Counted from the stretch's first letter, positions 10,557 to 19,799 are shown. The stretch is 64,000 nucleotides of DNA from Nannocystis punicea (GCF_026965555.1 NZ_CP114040.1:4340001-4404000), one strand, 5' to 3'. The notes: generated from the sequence alone by a model not told the origin. Translations and numbers: made by a program.

Positions 10557-10892
10557 ATGACCGAGAGGGCGTTCAGGGTCGGCGACCGGGTCGCGTGGGC
10601 CGAGGTGCCGGACGGGGCGCTGGTGTTCGACCGCGGGGACGAGGATTGGCCCGAGCCCGCCCACGCGCTGCGGCTCGCGGGCCGCGGCCGCTGGGTGCAC
10701 GAGGCACACGTCACCGACTGGACGCTGGAATTGGAGGAATGGCCGTGGCAGGCGGGCGAGGAGCGCGGGCAGGGGACGAATGGGGTCACCCTCGTGGCGC
10801 TGGGGCTCACCGGCGAGGAGACGGCCGCGGATCTGCAGCGGCTCGCGGAGGTGTTCGCGGTGCGGGACGAGGCGGCGCGGAGCGACGAATGA
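10557..10892 (+). CDS. Small hypothetical protein
   Basis: The frame from ATG 10557 encodes 111 acidic, Trp-rich residues beginning MTERAFRVGDRVAW. There is no signal peptide or transmembrane segment, so it is probably cytosolic. The opening FRVGDRVAWAEVPDGALV resembles a small SH3-like beta-barrel, but this is weak. It starts 41 bp after paralogue 3 and could be co-transcribed. Confidence 0.6.
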   Translation: MTERAFRVGDRVAWAEVPDGALVFDRGDEDWPEPAHALRLAGRGRWVHEAHVTDWTLELEEWPWQAGEERGQGTNGVTLVALGLTGEETAADLQRLAEVFAVRDEAARSDE

Positions 10893-11331
10893 CGGCCGCT
10901 GCGGCGGGCGAGGGGCCCCTGAGCAAAGGACTCTCACGGCGCCTTGGGGCGTGACCGTCAGGCGTTAATCGGGTCGGAGCAAGCCGAGGCGAGGTCCGCC
11001 CTACCAATTTGCCACCATGCACGGCATGGACCGGCCGCGGCGTCGAGAGAGCCCTGGAATCGTAGGCCGGCCCCCGGCCGCGCCGCAAGGCTCCAGTTCG
11101 CCCCGTGGCGCGGCTTCGGCTGTGTTCGTGCTTGCGCGCCGGCGGGGCTCTTCCTGGCCCGGATGTCGCAAGGAACCGCCCATGTGCGCCGGGCTCGTCC
11201 GTAACGCTGCAGTGACGACGTTCGGTGCTAGCGATGAAGCTGTCCCGGAGGACAGCTTCGATTCGCGCCCGCACGTCGCTCGGGATCCGCTCGCGCGAGC
11301 CGTTGTTGTTGGCGGCCAACGCGAGCCACGA
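10893..11331. other. Intergenic region between convergent genes, nothing recognised
   Basis: This 440-bp stretch lies between the 3' ends of a plus-strand and a minus-strand gene. I looked for a tRNA on the minus strand because of a D-arm-like AAATTGGTAGGG segment near 11004-11015, but no matching anticodon and T arms are present. No convincing coding frame is seen. Confidence 0.45.
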
Positions 11332-12564
11332 CTAGGCCTGCAGGACGGCGGTCGCCGCCGGCGCGATCACGTCGCGCAGGGCGACCGCGGTCAGCTCGTG
11401 CTGGGTACCCGGCGACAACAGGCCGTGTGCGAGCAGGGCGTCTTCGTCGCGTGTGCCGGGCGCGGGGCCCGACTGCGCCTCGGCGAATGTCAGGGCGACC
11501 GCGATCGCGGTCGCCGGACTCTGCGCGACCGCCCATTGCACGAACTGCCAGGCGAGCTGCGCGTGTCGGCGCTCGTCGGCGGCGATCCGCGCCAGGGTCG
11601 CGCGAATCGTCGGGTCCTGGGCGTGGGCGCTGCCGAGCTCCGCGGCCAGCGCGGCCAGCGTCTCGTTGATGCAGCCCTCGCGCACTGTCGCTACCGCGAC
11701 CGCGGTGAGGTCGGTCGGGCCGAGCGCGTCGGTCACGTCGAGCGGACCGGGGCCGATCGGGTGCTGCGCGTAGGCGCCGGCGAGGGCATAGCAGGCGCGC
11801 GCGTGGACGATCTCGTCGGCCATCGCCTGCTGGGCCGCCATGACCAGCTCCGCCGGGGCTCCGACGGCGAGGAGCTGCAAAACGAAGCGGGCGAACGAGG
11901 CGATCGAGGCGTGCTCCGCAGCGGCCGCGGCCGTCCAGGCGCTCGCCAGCGTTGCACGGGTCGCTGGCGGCAGTTCACGGAGCACCGGCACGTCGGCGCT
12001 CGACCACTCGCTGCGGTGCACCGCAGGGGCTGTGCGCGCCTCGCCGTGGACCGTCAGCGGCCGGCCCGGACAGGACATCTCGAGGCCGTGCGTAGCGAAG
12101 TAGCAACAGGCGCCCGGCTCGTCGGGCGTCGCATCCGGCCCGCACTGCACTTGGAAGGGCTCGTAGTGGCATGAGTCCCAGGGGTTGAGCTGCTCGAGGA
12201 CCACGGTGGTGTTGAAGCGCGGGCAGGTCGCCCAGTCCATCGGCCGCGGGAAGCACATGTAATCCTGGTCGAGGAACATGCCGGGATCCTCGGACTCGAT
12301 CGGCGGCGGCGGTGGGTCGCAGCTCTCGGGGTTGCCGCCGGAGGTGCCCGACGTGCTGCTGGGCGGGTCGAGCATGCCGCTCGTCGTCGAGGCGTCGCCC
12401 GTCGTGGTCGAAGTGCCATCCGTCGCGGCCTGCTCGTCGGTCGAGGTGTCGCTGCCCGTGCCCGGGTCTTTCTCGGGCCCGCAGCCCGAAGCCCATGCGA
12501 GACCGAGGCAGGCGAACAATTCGGCGCAGAATTTTCGGGTGTGACGCTCGTAATCCTTCCGCAT
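11332..12564 (-). CDS. Ferritin-like-domain lipoprotein
   Basis: The 410-residue product has a signal sequence ending ASGC, a Ser/Thr/Asp linker and a Cys-containing middle region (residues about 85-165). The C-terminal half is an all-helical ferritin-like four-helix domain. Candidate di-iron ligands are EHASIASF, DEIVHARAC, EGCINETLAA and DERRHAQLAW, which give the Glu...Glu-x-x-His pattern repeated twice. Membrane-anchored ferritin-like proteins of this kind are frequent in myxobacteria; substrate or iron role is unknown. A plausible promoter region lies in the following 500-bp gap. Confidence 0.8.
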   Translation of the reverse strand: MRKDYERHTRKFCAELFACLGLAWASGCGPEKDPGTGSDTSTDEQAATDGTSTTTGDASTTSGMLDPPSSTSGTSGGNPESCDPPPPPIESEDPGMFLDQDYMCFPRPMDWATCPRFNTTVVLEQLNPWDSCHYEPFQVQCGPDATPDEPGACCYFATHGLEMSCPGRPLTVHGEARTAPAVHRSEWSSADVPVLRELPPATRATLASAWTAAAAAEHASIASFARFVLQLLAVGAPAELVMAAQQAMADEIVHARACYALAGAYAQHPIGPGPLDVTDALGPTDLTAVAVATVREGCINETLAALAAELGSAHAQDPTIRATLARIAADERRHAQLAWQFVQWAVAQSPATAIAVALTFAEAQSGPAPGTRDEDALLAHGLLSPGTQHELTAVALRDVIAPAATAVLQA

Positions 12565-13076
12565 CTCGACAGTGTTCGCGGGTTTTGGCGGTTTTGCAAG
12601 TGTTTATAGCGCTTGAAAACGCGCATCGGGCCTGGACTGTCGATGCGGCCGGCAGGCCACATCGTCGGCGCCGGCAACGGGGTGTACAGGCTCTCCATAA
12701 TCGGCGCCGCGCTCGCGAATGTTTGCGTCGCCGCGATCCAGATGGGTGCGTACATCCCGAACGCGCTCTTGTGGGTCGACGCCCGCGTCGCACTCCGCGA
12801 GCTCATCGCAGACGCCGTCGTTGCAGCATTCGTCGCGTCGCAATTCGGTCGCCCGAAGACGAGCCTCCCGCGTAGCTCTGCCTCGGCGGCGTGAGCTTCA
12901 TCGGAAAATATGTCTCAAGGGACATGTCAGGAATCAGGAGCGGCGGGAGCCAGGGGCAGAGGCCGGTTCAGCCACGCAACGGCCGCAGCCGCCCCGCGGC
13001 GCGTCGATCGGCGTCGACGACCGCAGTTCCGATCGACGTCCCCGGCTTGTTCCGCCTGGCCTGGCATGTTGTCGAC
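12565..13076. other. Intergenic region with one hairpin motif and possible decayed coding sequence
   Basis: This region separates divergent genes at 12564 and 13077. A CATGTCC-type hairpin (TATGTCTC-AAG-GGACATGT) lies at 12909-12928. On the minus strand a short Cys-rich frame around 12700-12840 with DECCNDGVCDE recalls the cysteine-rich repeat family but has no signal peptide or start. It is probably a relic. Confidence 0.4.
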
Positions 13077-14369
13077 ATGCGATATTCACTCTCGCTGCGA
13101 TGTGGCGCGCTCGCGCTGTTCATGGCGTGTGGTCCGAAGTCCGCCGAGCCGGGCGACACGGACACCGATCCCACCAGCACCGGCGATTCGCCGGGCAGCA
13201 CCACGACCAACGCGCCCGACCCGACGACCCTCGGTGATCCGACCACCGGCGATCCCACCACCACCGGCGAACCTCTCACATGTCCGGAGGGACAGGAGCC
13301 ATGGACGAGGCTCGGCGGGGGCGAGCTGCAGCTACCCACCGACGTGAGCGCGTCGCGTAGCCTCGCGGCGATGGCCGACGGGCGGATCGCCATGGCCGTC
13401 GTGATCGAGGGCGAGCAGTCGGCTCCTGGCGTGCTCGTCCTGTCGCCGACCGGTGAGGTCCTGGCCGTCCACGCCGGCGAGCCGGCGGCGCCAGGCGAAC
13501 CCGTCATGGCCCTCGGGATCGAGCGCGCGGCCGATGACGGCCTGATCGTTCGCACGGCGCGCGGACCCAACGGCAGTACTGCACAGGGCTTCGCGCGCTT
13601 CGCTGCCGACGGGGCGCCGCTCGGCGCGATCGAGCTGGGACCGGAGTGGCGCCACACGTACGTCCTCCCGGTCGAGGATGACGTCGTGCTCGTCTCCTTG
13701 CCGGACGCGGACTCGCCGAGCTTGATGGCGCGGATGGCGGCCGACACCGGCGCGGTCGAGTGGCTGACGACCATCGCCGGTACTGCAGGGGACACGATCA
13801 TTCAGGCCGTCGACATCGGCCCGGTGGGCGACATCCTCATGTCCGGCGTGTCGAACGAGGTCTTCGGCAGCGGCTTCACGCGCATGCACGTCTGGCGCTT
13901 CGACCCCGAGGGGGCGCCGGTGTGGAGCCGCGCGACGGACCTCCCTGTGTTCGACGGCGCGTACGCGCTCGAGCTCGGCCCGGACGGGCAGGTGTTCGTG
14001 CTGCGCGTCGGCCCCTGGCCCGACGGCCAGACCGACCTCGTCGCCCTCGACTTCGCCACCGGCGCCGATCTGTGGACCGTCACGGTGGCGAAGGCCGACG
14101 AACAGCTGCGTTACGCCGCCATCTCCGAGATCGTGGTCGACGACGACGCCCTCTCGTTCGTGGTCGCTCGCAGCGCCCCGGACCAGCTGCGCCTAGAGAG
14201 CGTCGGCGTGCAGCGGGTCTCGTTCGACGGCCAGCTGCTGGAGTTCATCCCGCTCGACGTGCCGCCCAACGAGCTCTTCGCGGTCGAGGCGCTGCGCGGC
14301 GCCTGCGGCGAGCTGGTCATCCTGTCCAGCTTCCAGGAGCCCTACTGGTTCGGCGCCTTCGCCCCATGA
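13077..14369 (+). CDS. Lipoprotein with a beta-propeller-like domain
   Basis: ATG 13077 gives a signal peptide ending FMAC followed by GPKSAEP and a Thr/Asp/Pro linker. The mature part has repeating strand-turn units, such as GQVFVLRVGPWPDGQTDLV and DILMSGVSNEVFG, about every 45-50 residues, consistent with a PQQ-like or similar beta-propeller. A CATGTCC-type motif at 13277-13297 encodes the TCPEGQEP segment between linker and domain. No enzymatic residues are evident. The ribosome binding site is weak. Confidence 0.72.
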   Translation: MRYSLSLRCGALALFMACGPKSAEPGDTDTDPTSTGDSPGSTTTNAPDPTTLGDPTTGDPTTTGEPLTCPEGQEPWTRLGGGELQLPTDVSASRSLAAMADGRIAMAVVIEGEQSAPGVLVLSPTGEVLAVHAGEPAAPGEPVMALGIERAADDGLIVRTARGPNGSTAQGFARFAADGAPLGAIELGPEWRHTYVLPVEDDVVLVSLPDADSPSLMARMAADTGAVEWLTTIAGTAGDTIIQAVDIGPVGDILMSGVSNEVFGSGFTRMHVWRFDPEGAPVWSRATDLPVFDGAYALELGPDGQVFVLRVGPWPDGQTDLVALDFATGADLWTVTVAKADEQLRYAAISEIVVDDDALSFVVARSAPDQLRLESVGVQRVSFDGQLLEFIPLDVPPNELFAVEALRGACGELVILSSFQEPYWFGAFAP

Positions 14370-14460
14370 GACCGCTCGGCGTCTCGCGGTGCTCGTTGAG
14401 GCGGGTGCATCTCCGAATCGAGTGGTAGCGTCTCACGATACCGGAATGCGCCATCGCTAT

Positions 14461-14519
14461 CGGATGCGCGCGCATTCGGCAGGAGACGCGCGCGCATCGC
14501 CGATGCATGCGCGCGCATC
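14461..14519. repeat. Short alternating GCGCGC repeats upstream of the M23 peptidase gene
   Basis: Three copies of a GCGCGCGCAT-like word, one within a GATGCATGC context, lie within 60 bp in the 256-bp gap between 14370 and 14625. Alternating purine-pyrimidine DNA can adopt the Z form, but no function is shown. The gap holds no gene. Confidence 0.4.
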
Positions 14520-14625
14520 CTCGTGCGTCGGCGAAATCGCCGCATCGGACGTACAAGTGCTGGATTTCTTGAGCTCGTCGTTGCCTGTCGCCGTGCTTGC
14601 AACCGTCGGCGAGTAACGATTGATC

Positions 14626-16068
14626 ATGAACTCAGCAAAAATACCGACCAGCCTTCGCCTCCGCCTCCAGCGGGCTCTCCTCGCGCACGTCTGCGCCTCC
14701 GTGGCCCTGAGCTCCGGGCTCTTCGTCGCCTGCGACGAGGACGAGGCCGTTCTCACCGAGGACGCCGTACCGGTCCTCGCCGGTGCTCCGCTCGAGGACG
14801 ACGCCGACGATCACGACGGGCCGCCTATCGACACTCAGGACATTGTCCATGTCGAGGGCGCGGATGACGGACCCGAAGTCTTCGTGGGCGTCTCTGGTTT
14901 GGGCCAGGCCGAGGTGCTGGTCGAGGGTCGCAGCGGAGAGGTCGCGCTGGTCGCCTCCGAGCTCGATCCGGAGGTCTTGCGGGCGCACGGCGCTGAACCG
15001 ATGCTGGACTTCAAGATCGCCGACAAGCCGGTGGCCGGCACGATCTCGTCACCCAGCGGATACGGGCATTACTGCAGCATGCTCTACCCGAGCGGCGTCT
15101 CGGTGTTAGGGTGGGACGCCGCCGGCAATGACCCGTGCGCCGTGATCATCGCCAACAACGGGGCGGGCGGCACGATCCAGCGGGCCGGGATGATGTCGGC
15201 CGCGGGCGCCAACCAGGTCGTGACCCGCTGCGACGGCAATGTGGCTTTCGCCGCCCGTGGCCTGGGGACCGGACCGCTGTCCACCAACTGGAACAACTCG
15301 ACCGGCCTCAACGGTTGCATTCACACCGTGTCACCGCTGGCGCTCCCGATCTTCGAGATCGGCCCGCTCCCGACCACTGCGACTGTCGACCCAGGCACCG
15401 GCGTCGACTTCGCTCGTCCACCGATCACGACGCTGGACACCTCGATGTTCGGCTGGGGCGGCTCTCTGACCTACGGGAGCAGTTCGGCCCAGCTCGTCGA
15501 CTTCAAGGGCCGCAGGCGCCAGACCCTCACCTGGATCGACGATCACAGCGCGTACGACCTCGGTGTGGCCCGCGGAACCGAGACCTATGCGCTGGCCAAC
15601 GGCAATGTGATCGCCTCGCGCTGGCTCGACACGAAGTGCACCGGCTCCGACGGGCCGGTTCAGGGCGAGGTCTACATCCGTCATACGGTCGCGCGCAACC
15701 CCTCGACCTACAACGAAACATTCGTGGCTGCGTACTTCCATCTGGAGTACCTCTTCCCGCGCGCCCCTGGCGCTGACGTGTTTGCGGGCGACATTCTCGG
15801 CCACACCGGCAACATGGGTTGCTCGACCGGACCGCACCTGCACTTCGCGGTCATCCGCGAGACGAACGTCGCCGACGCGCGCTCCTTCACGCTGCAGGTG
15901 CCGTTCGGCGTGGGCAACAACGGCTACCCCTACACCATCGATCCCTGGGGCTGGCAGGCTCCGACGGGCGTCGATCCGTGGGGCTCGCGCGCCTCCTCGG
16001 GCGGCGCTTTCAGCGTCAACCTTTGGAAGCCAGGCGCCGCGCCCGACACGGATACCTGGGAAGACTGA
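14626..16068 (+). CDS. M23-family (LytM-type) metallopeptidase lipoprotein
   Basis: ATG 14626 starts a 480-residue protein with a signal peptide ending FVAC. The peptidase core is in the C-terminal half. HSAYDLGVA supplies the first zinc His and Asp, and GPHLHFAV supplies the HxH motif, so the zinc site is complete. The region before it (about residues 60-290) is unassigned. Such enzymes cut peptide cross-links in murein or bacteriolytic targets; in a predatory myxobacterium either role is possible. The gene is followed on the opposite strand by RNA copy C. Confidence 0.87.
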   Translation: MNSAKIPTSLRLRLQRALLAHVCASVALSSGLFVACDEDEAVLTEDAVPVLAGAPLEDDADDHDGPPIDTQDIVHVEGADDGPEVFVGVSGLGQAEVLVEGRSGEVALVASELDPEVLRAHGAEPMLDFKIADKPVAGTISSPSGYGHYCSMLYPSGVSVLGWDAAGNDPCAVIIANNGAGGTIQRAGMMSAAGANQVVTRCDGNVAFAARGLGTGPLSTNWNNSTGLNGCIHTVSPLALPIFEIGPLPTTATVDPGTGVDFARPPITTLDTSMFGWGGSLTYGSSSAQLVDFKGRRRQTLTWIDDHSAYDLGVARGTETYALANGNVIASRWLDTKCTGSDGPVQGEVYIRHTVARNPSTYNETFVAAYFHLEYLFPRAPGADVFAGDILGHTGNMGCSTGPHLHFAVIRETNVADARSFTLQVPFGVGNNGYPYTIDPWGWQAPTGVDPWGSRASSGGAFSVNLWKPGAAPDTDTWED

Positions 16069-16131
16069 GCCGGCGACGCTTCATTCGTCCGGAGTCGCAG
16101 TATTCAGTTTTTCTGGACACTGTAGCGAAGC

Positions 16132-16253
16132 GAGGGGCTGCCCGACGGGCACCTGTTACATGCGAGGATCGAACTCGCGGCCTTCAGTGTGACAGACTGA
16201 CGTGATTACCAATTTCACTAATGTTGGTGTTCCCGCCCACGTGGCAGCCCCTC
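16132..16253 (-). ncRNA. tRNA-like RNA in an extended stem, copy C (Asp-GTC-type core), next to the MVP gene
   Basis: The RNA reads from 16253 down to 16132. An outer 11-bp perfect stem (GAGGGGCTGCC with GGCAGCCCCTC) continues inward through CGGG/CCCG, CACC/GGTG and ACAT/ATGT, separated by small internal loops. The core is a near-perfect cloverleaf: D stem GTGA/TCAC with GGTAA in the loop, anticodon stem TCAGT/ACTGA with loop CTGTCAC (anticodon GTC), a 5-nt variable loop, and T stem GCGAG/CTCGC with loop TTCGATC. The acceptor is not a standard tRNA acceptor and no CCA end is encoded. It has its own promoter-like sequence. See the adjoining MVP gene. Confidence 0.7.
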
Positions 16254-16260
16254 GCCGGCG

Positions 16261-16290
16261 AGGATCGCCGGAGCGAGGGGCTCCCGTCAA
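16261..16290 (-). promoter_or_regulatory. Promoter-like sequence of RNA copy C
   Basis: TTGACG (16290-16285) and ATCCT (16265-16261) are separated by 19 bases on the minus strand, exactly as before copy B. The outer stem starts 7 bases further on. The whole element fits into the 49 bp between the MVP stop codon and the RNA. Confidence 0.5.
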
Positions 16291-16302
16291 GCGGCGCGCG
16301 CT

Positions 16303-19023
16303 TCAGTCTTGCTTGCCGGGCTTGCCGTCCTTGGCGGAGGCCTCGCGCGCGCGCATGCCGTCGGTGGTGCGCGAGATCGGGGTGCCGCGCACGAGCTGGG
16401 ACAGCAGCTCGGCCGGGCTCTTGCCGCCGAGCAGGGCGACCAGGTTCATGTTGCTGGCGGCGGCCTTGAGGACCTCGCTGTCGGCGGCGGCCTGCAGCGC
16501 GCCGACCAACTCGTGCTGCAGGGCGCCGAGGCGGACGGCGTCGGCCTGGGCGAGCGCGGCCGCGCGGGCCTGCTCGACCTCGGCGAGGGCGCGCGCGTGC
16601 GCCTCGGCGGCGCGATCGACCAGGCCGCGCGACTTGGCCTCGGACTCGGCGGCGAGCACCCGCGCGGCGGCGGACAGCTCGCCTTGCTCGCGCTCGCGGT
16701 CACGCGTGGCCTCGAAGGCGAGGCGCTCGAGCTGTTGCTTGTAGCGGAGGACGTCGGCGTCGCGGCCGGCGGACAGCTGCTGCTTGAGGGCGACGACGAC
16801 ATGCTCGTCCTGGGCCTCGAGCTTGTTGGTCTCGGCCATGCGCTGGCTGGCGCCGCGCTGCAGGGCGTGCTCGTCGGCGTCGAGGGCGTCGCGCAGGCGG
16901 GTGGAGTCGAGGCGGCGGCGCGACTGTTGATCTTGCAGCTGCAGGGACACTGCCTCGCGCTGGACGTTGGCGAACAGCTCGGCGAGGGCGGGGTCGGCGA
17001 CCTGGAAGCCGAGCACGTCGACGCCGCTCAGGACCATGCCGTTGTCGGCGAAGCGCAGCAGGCCGTCGTCGCCCTCGAGCAGGGTCTTGCGCACGACCGC
17101 GGGGAACTCGATCAGCAGCTGCGTGGCCGACAGGGCGCGCGTCGCCTCGCGCACGCGGGCGCGCACGGTGTCGGCGAGCAGCTTGACCGGATCCTCGACG
17201 TGGAACCACCGCTCGGGCTCGCCCTCGAAGTGGCCGGCGAGGCCGAGCTTGACCCTGAAGCGGACGAAGTCGGCCGACTCGATCTCGAAGTTGTCGGCGA
17301 CGCGCCCGCCCTGCACGCGCAGGAAGCAGGTGGTGACGGTGGTGTGGCCGTCCTTGGTCTTGCCCTTCGACAGCTTGAGCGCGGTCAGCTGCTCCTCGTA
17401 GTCGAGCAGCTCGGTGCGCGGGCCGACGACGACGCGCCGGCCGTGCCGCGAGGTGATCAGCACCGCCTCGTTGTTGGGCACGATGACCGACAGCGCCCAC
17501 GGGGTGACGACCTCGGCGGTGGTGAGCTTGTGCGGCTCGGCGTGGCCGATCCACAGGTTCCACTTGTCGTGCGGGACCCGCCGCTGCACGTGCTCCTCGC
17601 CGCGCGGGTCGACGAGGTACGAGGTCTCGCCGCGGACCATCTTGACCATGCCGGTCCGCTGGTCGCGGACGTAGACGCCCGACTTCTGGTCGATGCCGAT
17701 GGCGTTGATGACGACTGCGTCGTGATCGTTGCCGACGTGCGGCTCGCGGGTGACCGGGTTCAACACCTCGGCTTCGATGAACGGGAAGAACACGCTCGGC
17801 AGGCCGCGCACCAGCAGCTCGGCGCCGGCCTCGTAGTGGTCGCGGTCGAGCGGGGTGCCCGGCGGGAGCCGCTTGCTCAGCTCGTCGCGCGCGATCGGGG
17901 TGATGATGCGGAGGTACAGCGCCTGGTGCTCGCCGAGCTCGTAGGCGTCGTAGACCCGCCGCCGCGAGCCGCGCTGCAGGAAGGTGTCGTGCGGGCCGGG
18001 GAACACGCGCGCGGGGCCGCGGACGATCCGCGGGTTGCCGTCGGCGTCGAACAGGAAGCAGAAGTTCTTGGGCCCGAGGACGACGGCTCGCCGCGCGTAC
18101 GGGTCGGCCGCGACGCCGCGCCCGCCGTCGGCGGTGCGCTGCCGCTTCTGCGCGGCGCGGTCGTTCCACGCCTCGTCGAGGGTCGCGAGGATCACGCCGC
18201 GCTCGCCGCTGGTGTAGTCCTGGCGGTGGCGGATCTCGTTCTTGACGACGCTGAACTGCTTGACCGACATGCCCTCGCCGACCTGGGCCAGCAGCTTGGC
18301 CAGCTCCTCCTGCGCGGCCGCGGGCAGGGTCGTCACGCCGTCCTCGTCGCGGCCGCGGCCCTCGGTCTCCTCGAGCGCGGGCACGACCTCGATGCCGGTC
18401 GGCGGGATGAAGAACTGAGTGTGACGGCCCTGGATGACGATCCGCTGGCCGATCCGCAGCTGCGTCGGGTGGGCCTTGGTGGCCGGCTCGGGCTGGCTGC
18501 GCCGGGCGGTGTTGTCCTCGGCGCCGTCGATGACGACGCTCGAGAGGCCGGCCGACTCGATCACGAGGCGGTAGTAGGGGGCGGTCTCGTCGAGCGGACC
18601 GACGACCTCGACCAGGAGGTATTGATTGGCGTTGAGCTTGTGCGCCGGGCGGACCTCGGCGGATTGACCGGGCCACAAGGCGAAGGCGCACGGGCCGGGG
18701 ATGATCTTCTTGGTCCCGAGCCGTAGCTCCTTCTCCTTGTTGCCGCCGGGCACGTACGAGCCGTTGGGCCCCTCGGGGTGGTCGGCGACGACGGGGTTCT
18801 CGAGCAGGACGTACTCGCCGTCGCGGGCGATGATGAAGGGCCGCGCCTCCATCGGCGCCGGCTCGTAGCCGCCGCGCCCGTTGGACCGCACGATCCGGTC
18901 GTTGGCGCTGGGCGTGAACTCGGTCGGCCCGATATGCGTGAGGATCTCGCCCGACGTCTCGTTGAGCGACCACAAAAAGGAGCGACGTGGGACTGGGATC
19001 TTCTGCCGATTCTCGATGGCCAT
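16303..19023 (-). CDS. Bacterial major vault protein (MVP) homologue
   Basis: The 906-residue product matches the length and order of eukaryotic MVP (human about 893). Residues 1-490 are repeated beta-rich MVP-type repeats, for example FFIPPTGIEVVP and the SGVYVRDQRTGMVK segment. Residues about 500-640 match the shoulder domain: VVVGPRTELLDYEEQLTALKL and the FEIESADFVRFRVKLGLAG stretch align with human MVP by eye. Residues about 690-850 form a long Ala/Glu/Arg-rich coiled coil corresponding to the cap helix, followed by a short tail. In animals 78 copies form the hollow vault particle. The start ATG 19023 follows an imperfect GAAG ribosome binding site. No other vault proteins are visible here. 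RNA copy C lies 49 bp downstream on the same strand. Confidence 0.87.
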   Translation of the reverse strand: MAIENRQKIPVPRRSFLWSLNETSGEILTHIGPTEFTPSANDRIVRSNGRGGYEPAPMEARPFIIARDGEYVLLENPVVADHPEGPNGSYVPGGNKEKELRLGTKKIIPGPCAFALWPGQSAEVRPAHKLNANQYLLVEVVGPLDETAPYYRLVIESAGLSSVVIDGAEDNTARRSQPEPATKAHPTQLRIGQRIVIQGRHTQFFIPPTGIEVVPALEETEGRGRDEDGVTTLPAAAQEELAKLLAQVGEGMSVKQFSVVKNEIRHRQDYTSGERGVILATLDEAWNDRAAQKRQRTADGGRGVAADPYARRAVVLGPKNFCFLFDADGNPRIVRGPARVFPGPHDTFLQRGSRRRVYDAYELGEHQALYLRIITPIARDELSKRLPPGTPLDRDHYEAGAELLVRGLPSVFFPFIEAEVLNPVTREPHVGNDHDAVVINAIGIDQKSGVYVRDQRTGMVKMVRGETSYLVDPRGEEHVQRRVPHDKWNLWIGHAEPHKLTTAEVVTPWALSVIVPNNEAVLITSRHGRRVVVGPRTELLDYEEQLTALKLSKGKTKDGHTTVTTCFLRVQGGRVADNFEIESADFVRFRVKLGLAGHFEGEPERWFHVEDPVKLLADTVRARVREATRALSATQLLIEFPAVVRKTLLEGDDGLLRFADNGMVLSGVDVLGFQVADPALAELFANVQREAVSLQLQDQQSRRRLDSTRLRDALDADEHALQRGASQRMAETNKLEAQDEHVVVALKQQLSAGRDADVLRYKQQLERLAFEATRDREREQGELSAAARVLAAESEAKSRGLVDRAAEAHARALAEVEQARAAALAQADAVRLGALQHELVGALQAAADSEVLKAAASNMNLVALLGGKSPAELLSQLVRGTPISRTTDGMRAREASAKDGKPGKQD

Positions 19024-19160
19024 CTTCGATCTCGCTGAGGGCCGGCAGGATAGTCCGCGGCCGCGGCGATCGGAAGCGCCGCCGAGAGGCGCTCGCGCGC
19101 GCGGACGTAGGACGCGCGCGGGGCCGCGCGGGCCGGTTTCACGCGGATGTCACGTCGGCG

Positions 19161-19799
19161 TCAGGCCGCCTTCACGCCAATTTTGGGGCAGATGTCCTGC
19201 ATGACGCAGTTCGGGCAGTCGGGCTTCTTGGCGGTGCACACGTAGCGGCCGAGCAGGATGATGGCCGGGCCGAAGAAGGTCCAGTCGTCCTGGGGGACGA
19301 GGCGCATCAGATCGCGCTCGATGTCGCCGGGGTCGCGGTGCTCGGACAGGCCCATGCGCCCGGACAGGCGGATGACGTGGGTGTCGACGATGACGCCCGA
19401 AGGTATGTTGAAACATGTCGCAAGGACCACGTTGGCGGTCTTGCGGGCGACGCCGGGCAGGCGCACCAGGGCCTCGATCGACTGCGGGACCTCGCCGCCG
19501 TACTCGTCGACGAGCATGCGGCAGGCGTTCTTGATCGACTTGGCCTTCTGGCGGTAGGTGCCGGTCGGGCGCACGGCCTCCTCGAGCTCGGCGAGGTCGG
19601 CGTCGGCGAACGCCTGGGCGTCGGGGTAGCGCGGGAACAGGGTCCGGGTCACGGCGTTGACCCGCTCGTCGGTGCACTGGGCGGCCAGGATCGTGGCCAC
19701 CAGCATGTGCACCGGGGTGTCCCAGTCGAGCTCGTAGCGAGCGTCGGGGTAGCTCTGGCGCAGGCGGTCGAGGAGCACGTCGATGTCGGGTCGCTGCAT
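19161..19799 (-). CDS. nth: Endonuclease III
   Basis: The 212-residue protein shows the full endonuclease III signature: the helix-hairpin-helix LPGVARKTANVV with its catalytic Lys, the catalytic Asp in VDTHV, and a C-terminal iron-sulphur cluster with spacing C-x6-C-x2-C-x5-C. It removes oxidised pyrimidines in base excision repair. The codons around 19400-19435, which encode VVLATCFNIPS, are unusually AT-rich (ACA, TGT, ATA) and form an ACATGT hairpin. The gene precedes the MVP gene on the same strand by 137 bp. Confidence 0.96.
   Translation of the reverse strand: MQRPDIDVLLDRLRQSYPDARYELDWDTPVHMLVATILAAQCTDERVNAVTRTLFPRYPDAQAFADADLAELEEAVRPTGTYRQKAKSIKNACRMLVDEYGGEVPQSIEALVRLPGVARKTANVVLATCFNIPSGVIVDTHVIRLSGRMGLSEHRDPGDIERDLMRLVPQDDWTFFGPAIILLGRYVCTAKKPDCPNCVMQDICPKIGVKAA

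Noticed and set aside
10980..11045. A further tRNA-like element near 11000 because of AAATTGGTAGGG
   Set aside because: No anticodon or T arm could be matched and the outer GAGGGGCYGCC stem is absent.
12604..12843. A small Cys-rich gene on the minus strand
   Set aside because: It lacks a signal peptide, a ribosome binding site and a convincing start. It is noted only as a possible relic in the gap description.
16158..16224. An ordinary tRNA-Asp gene
   Set aside because: The D, anticodon and T arms fit, but the acceptor has only four clean pairs before a mismatch and then extends into a long outside stem. No CCA is encoded and the discriminator region does not fit tRNA-Asp.
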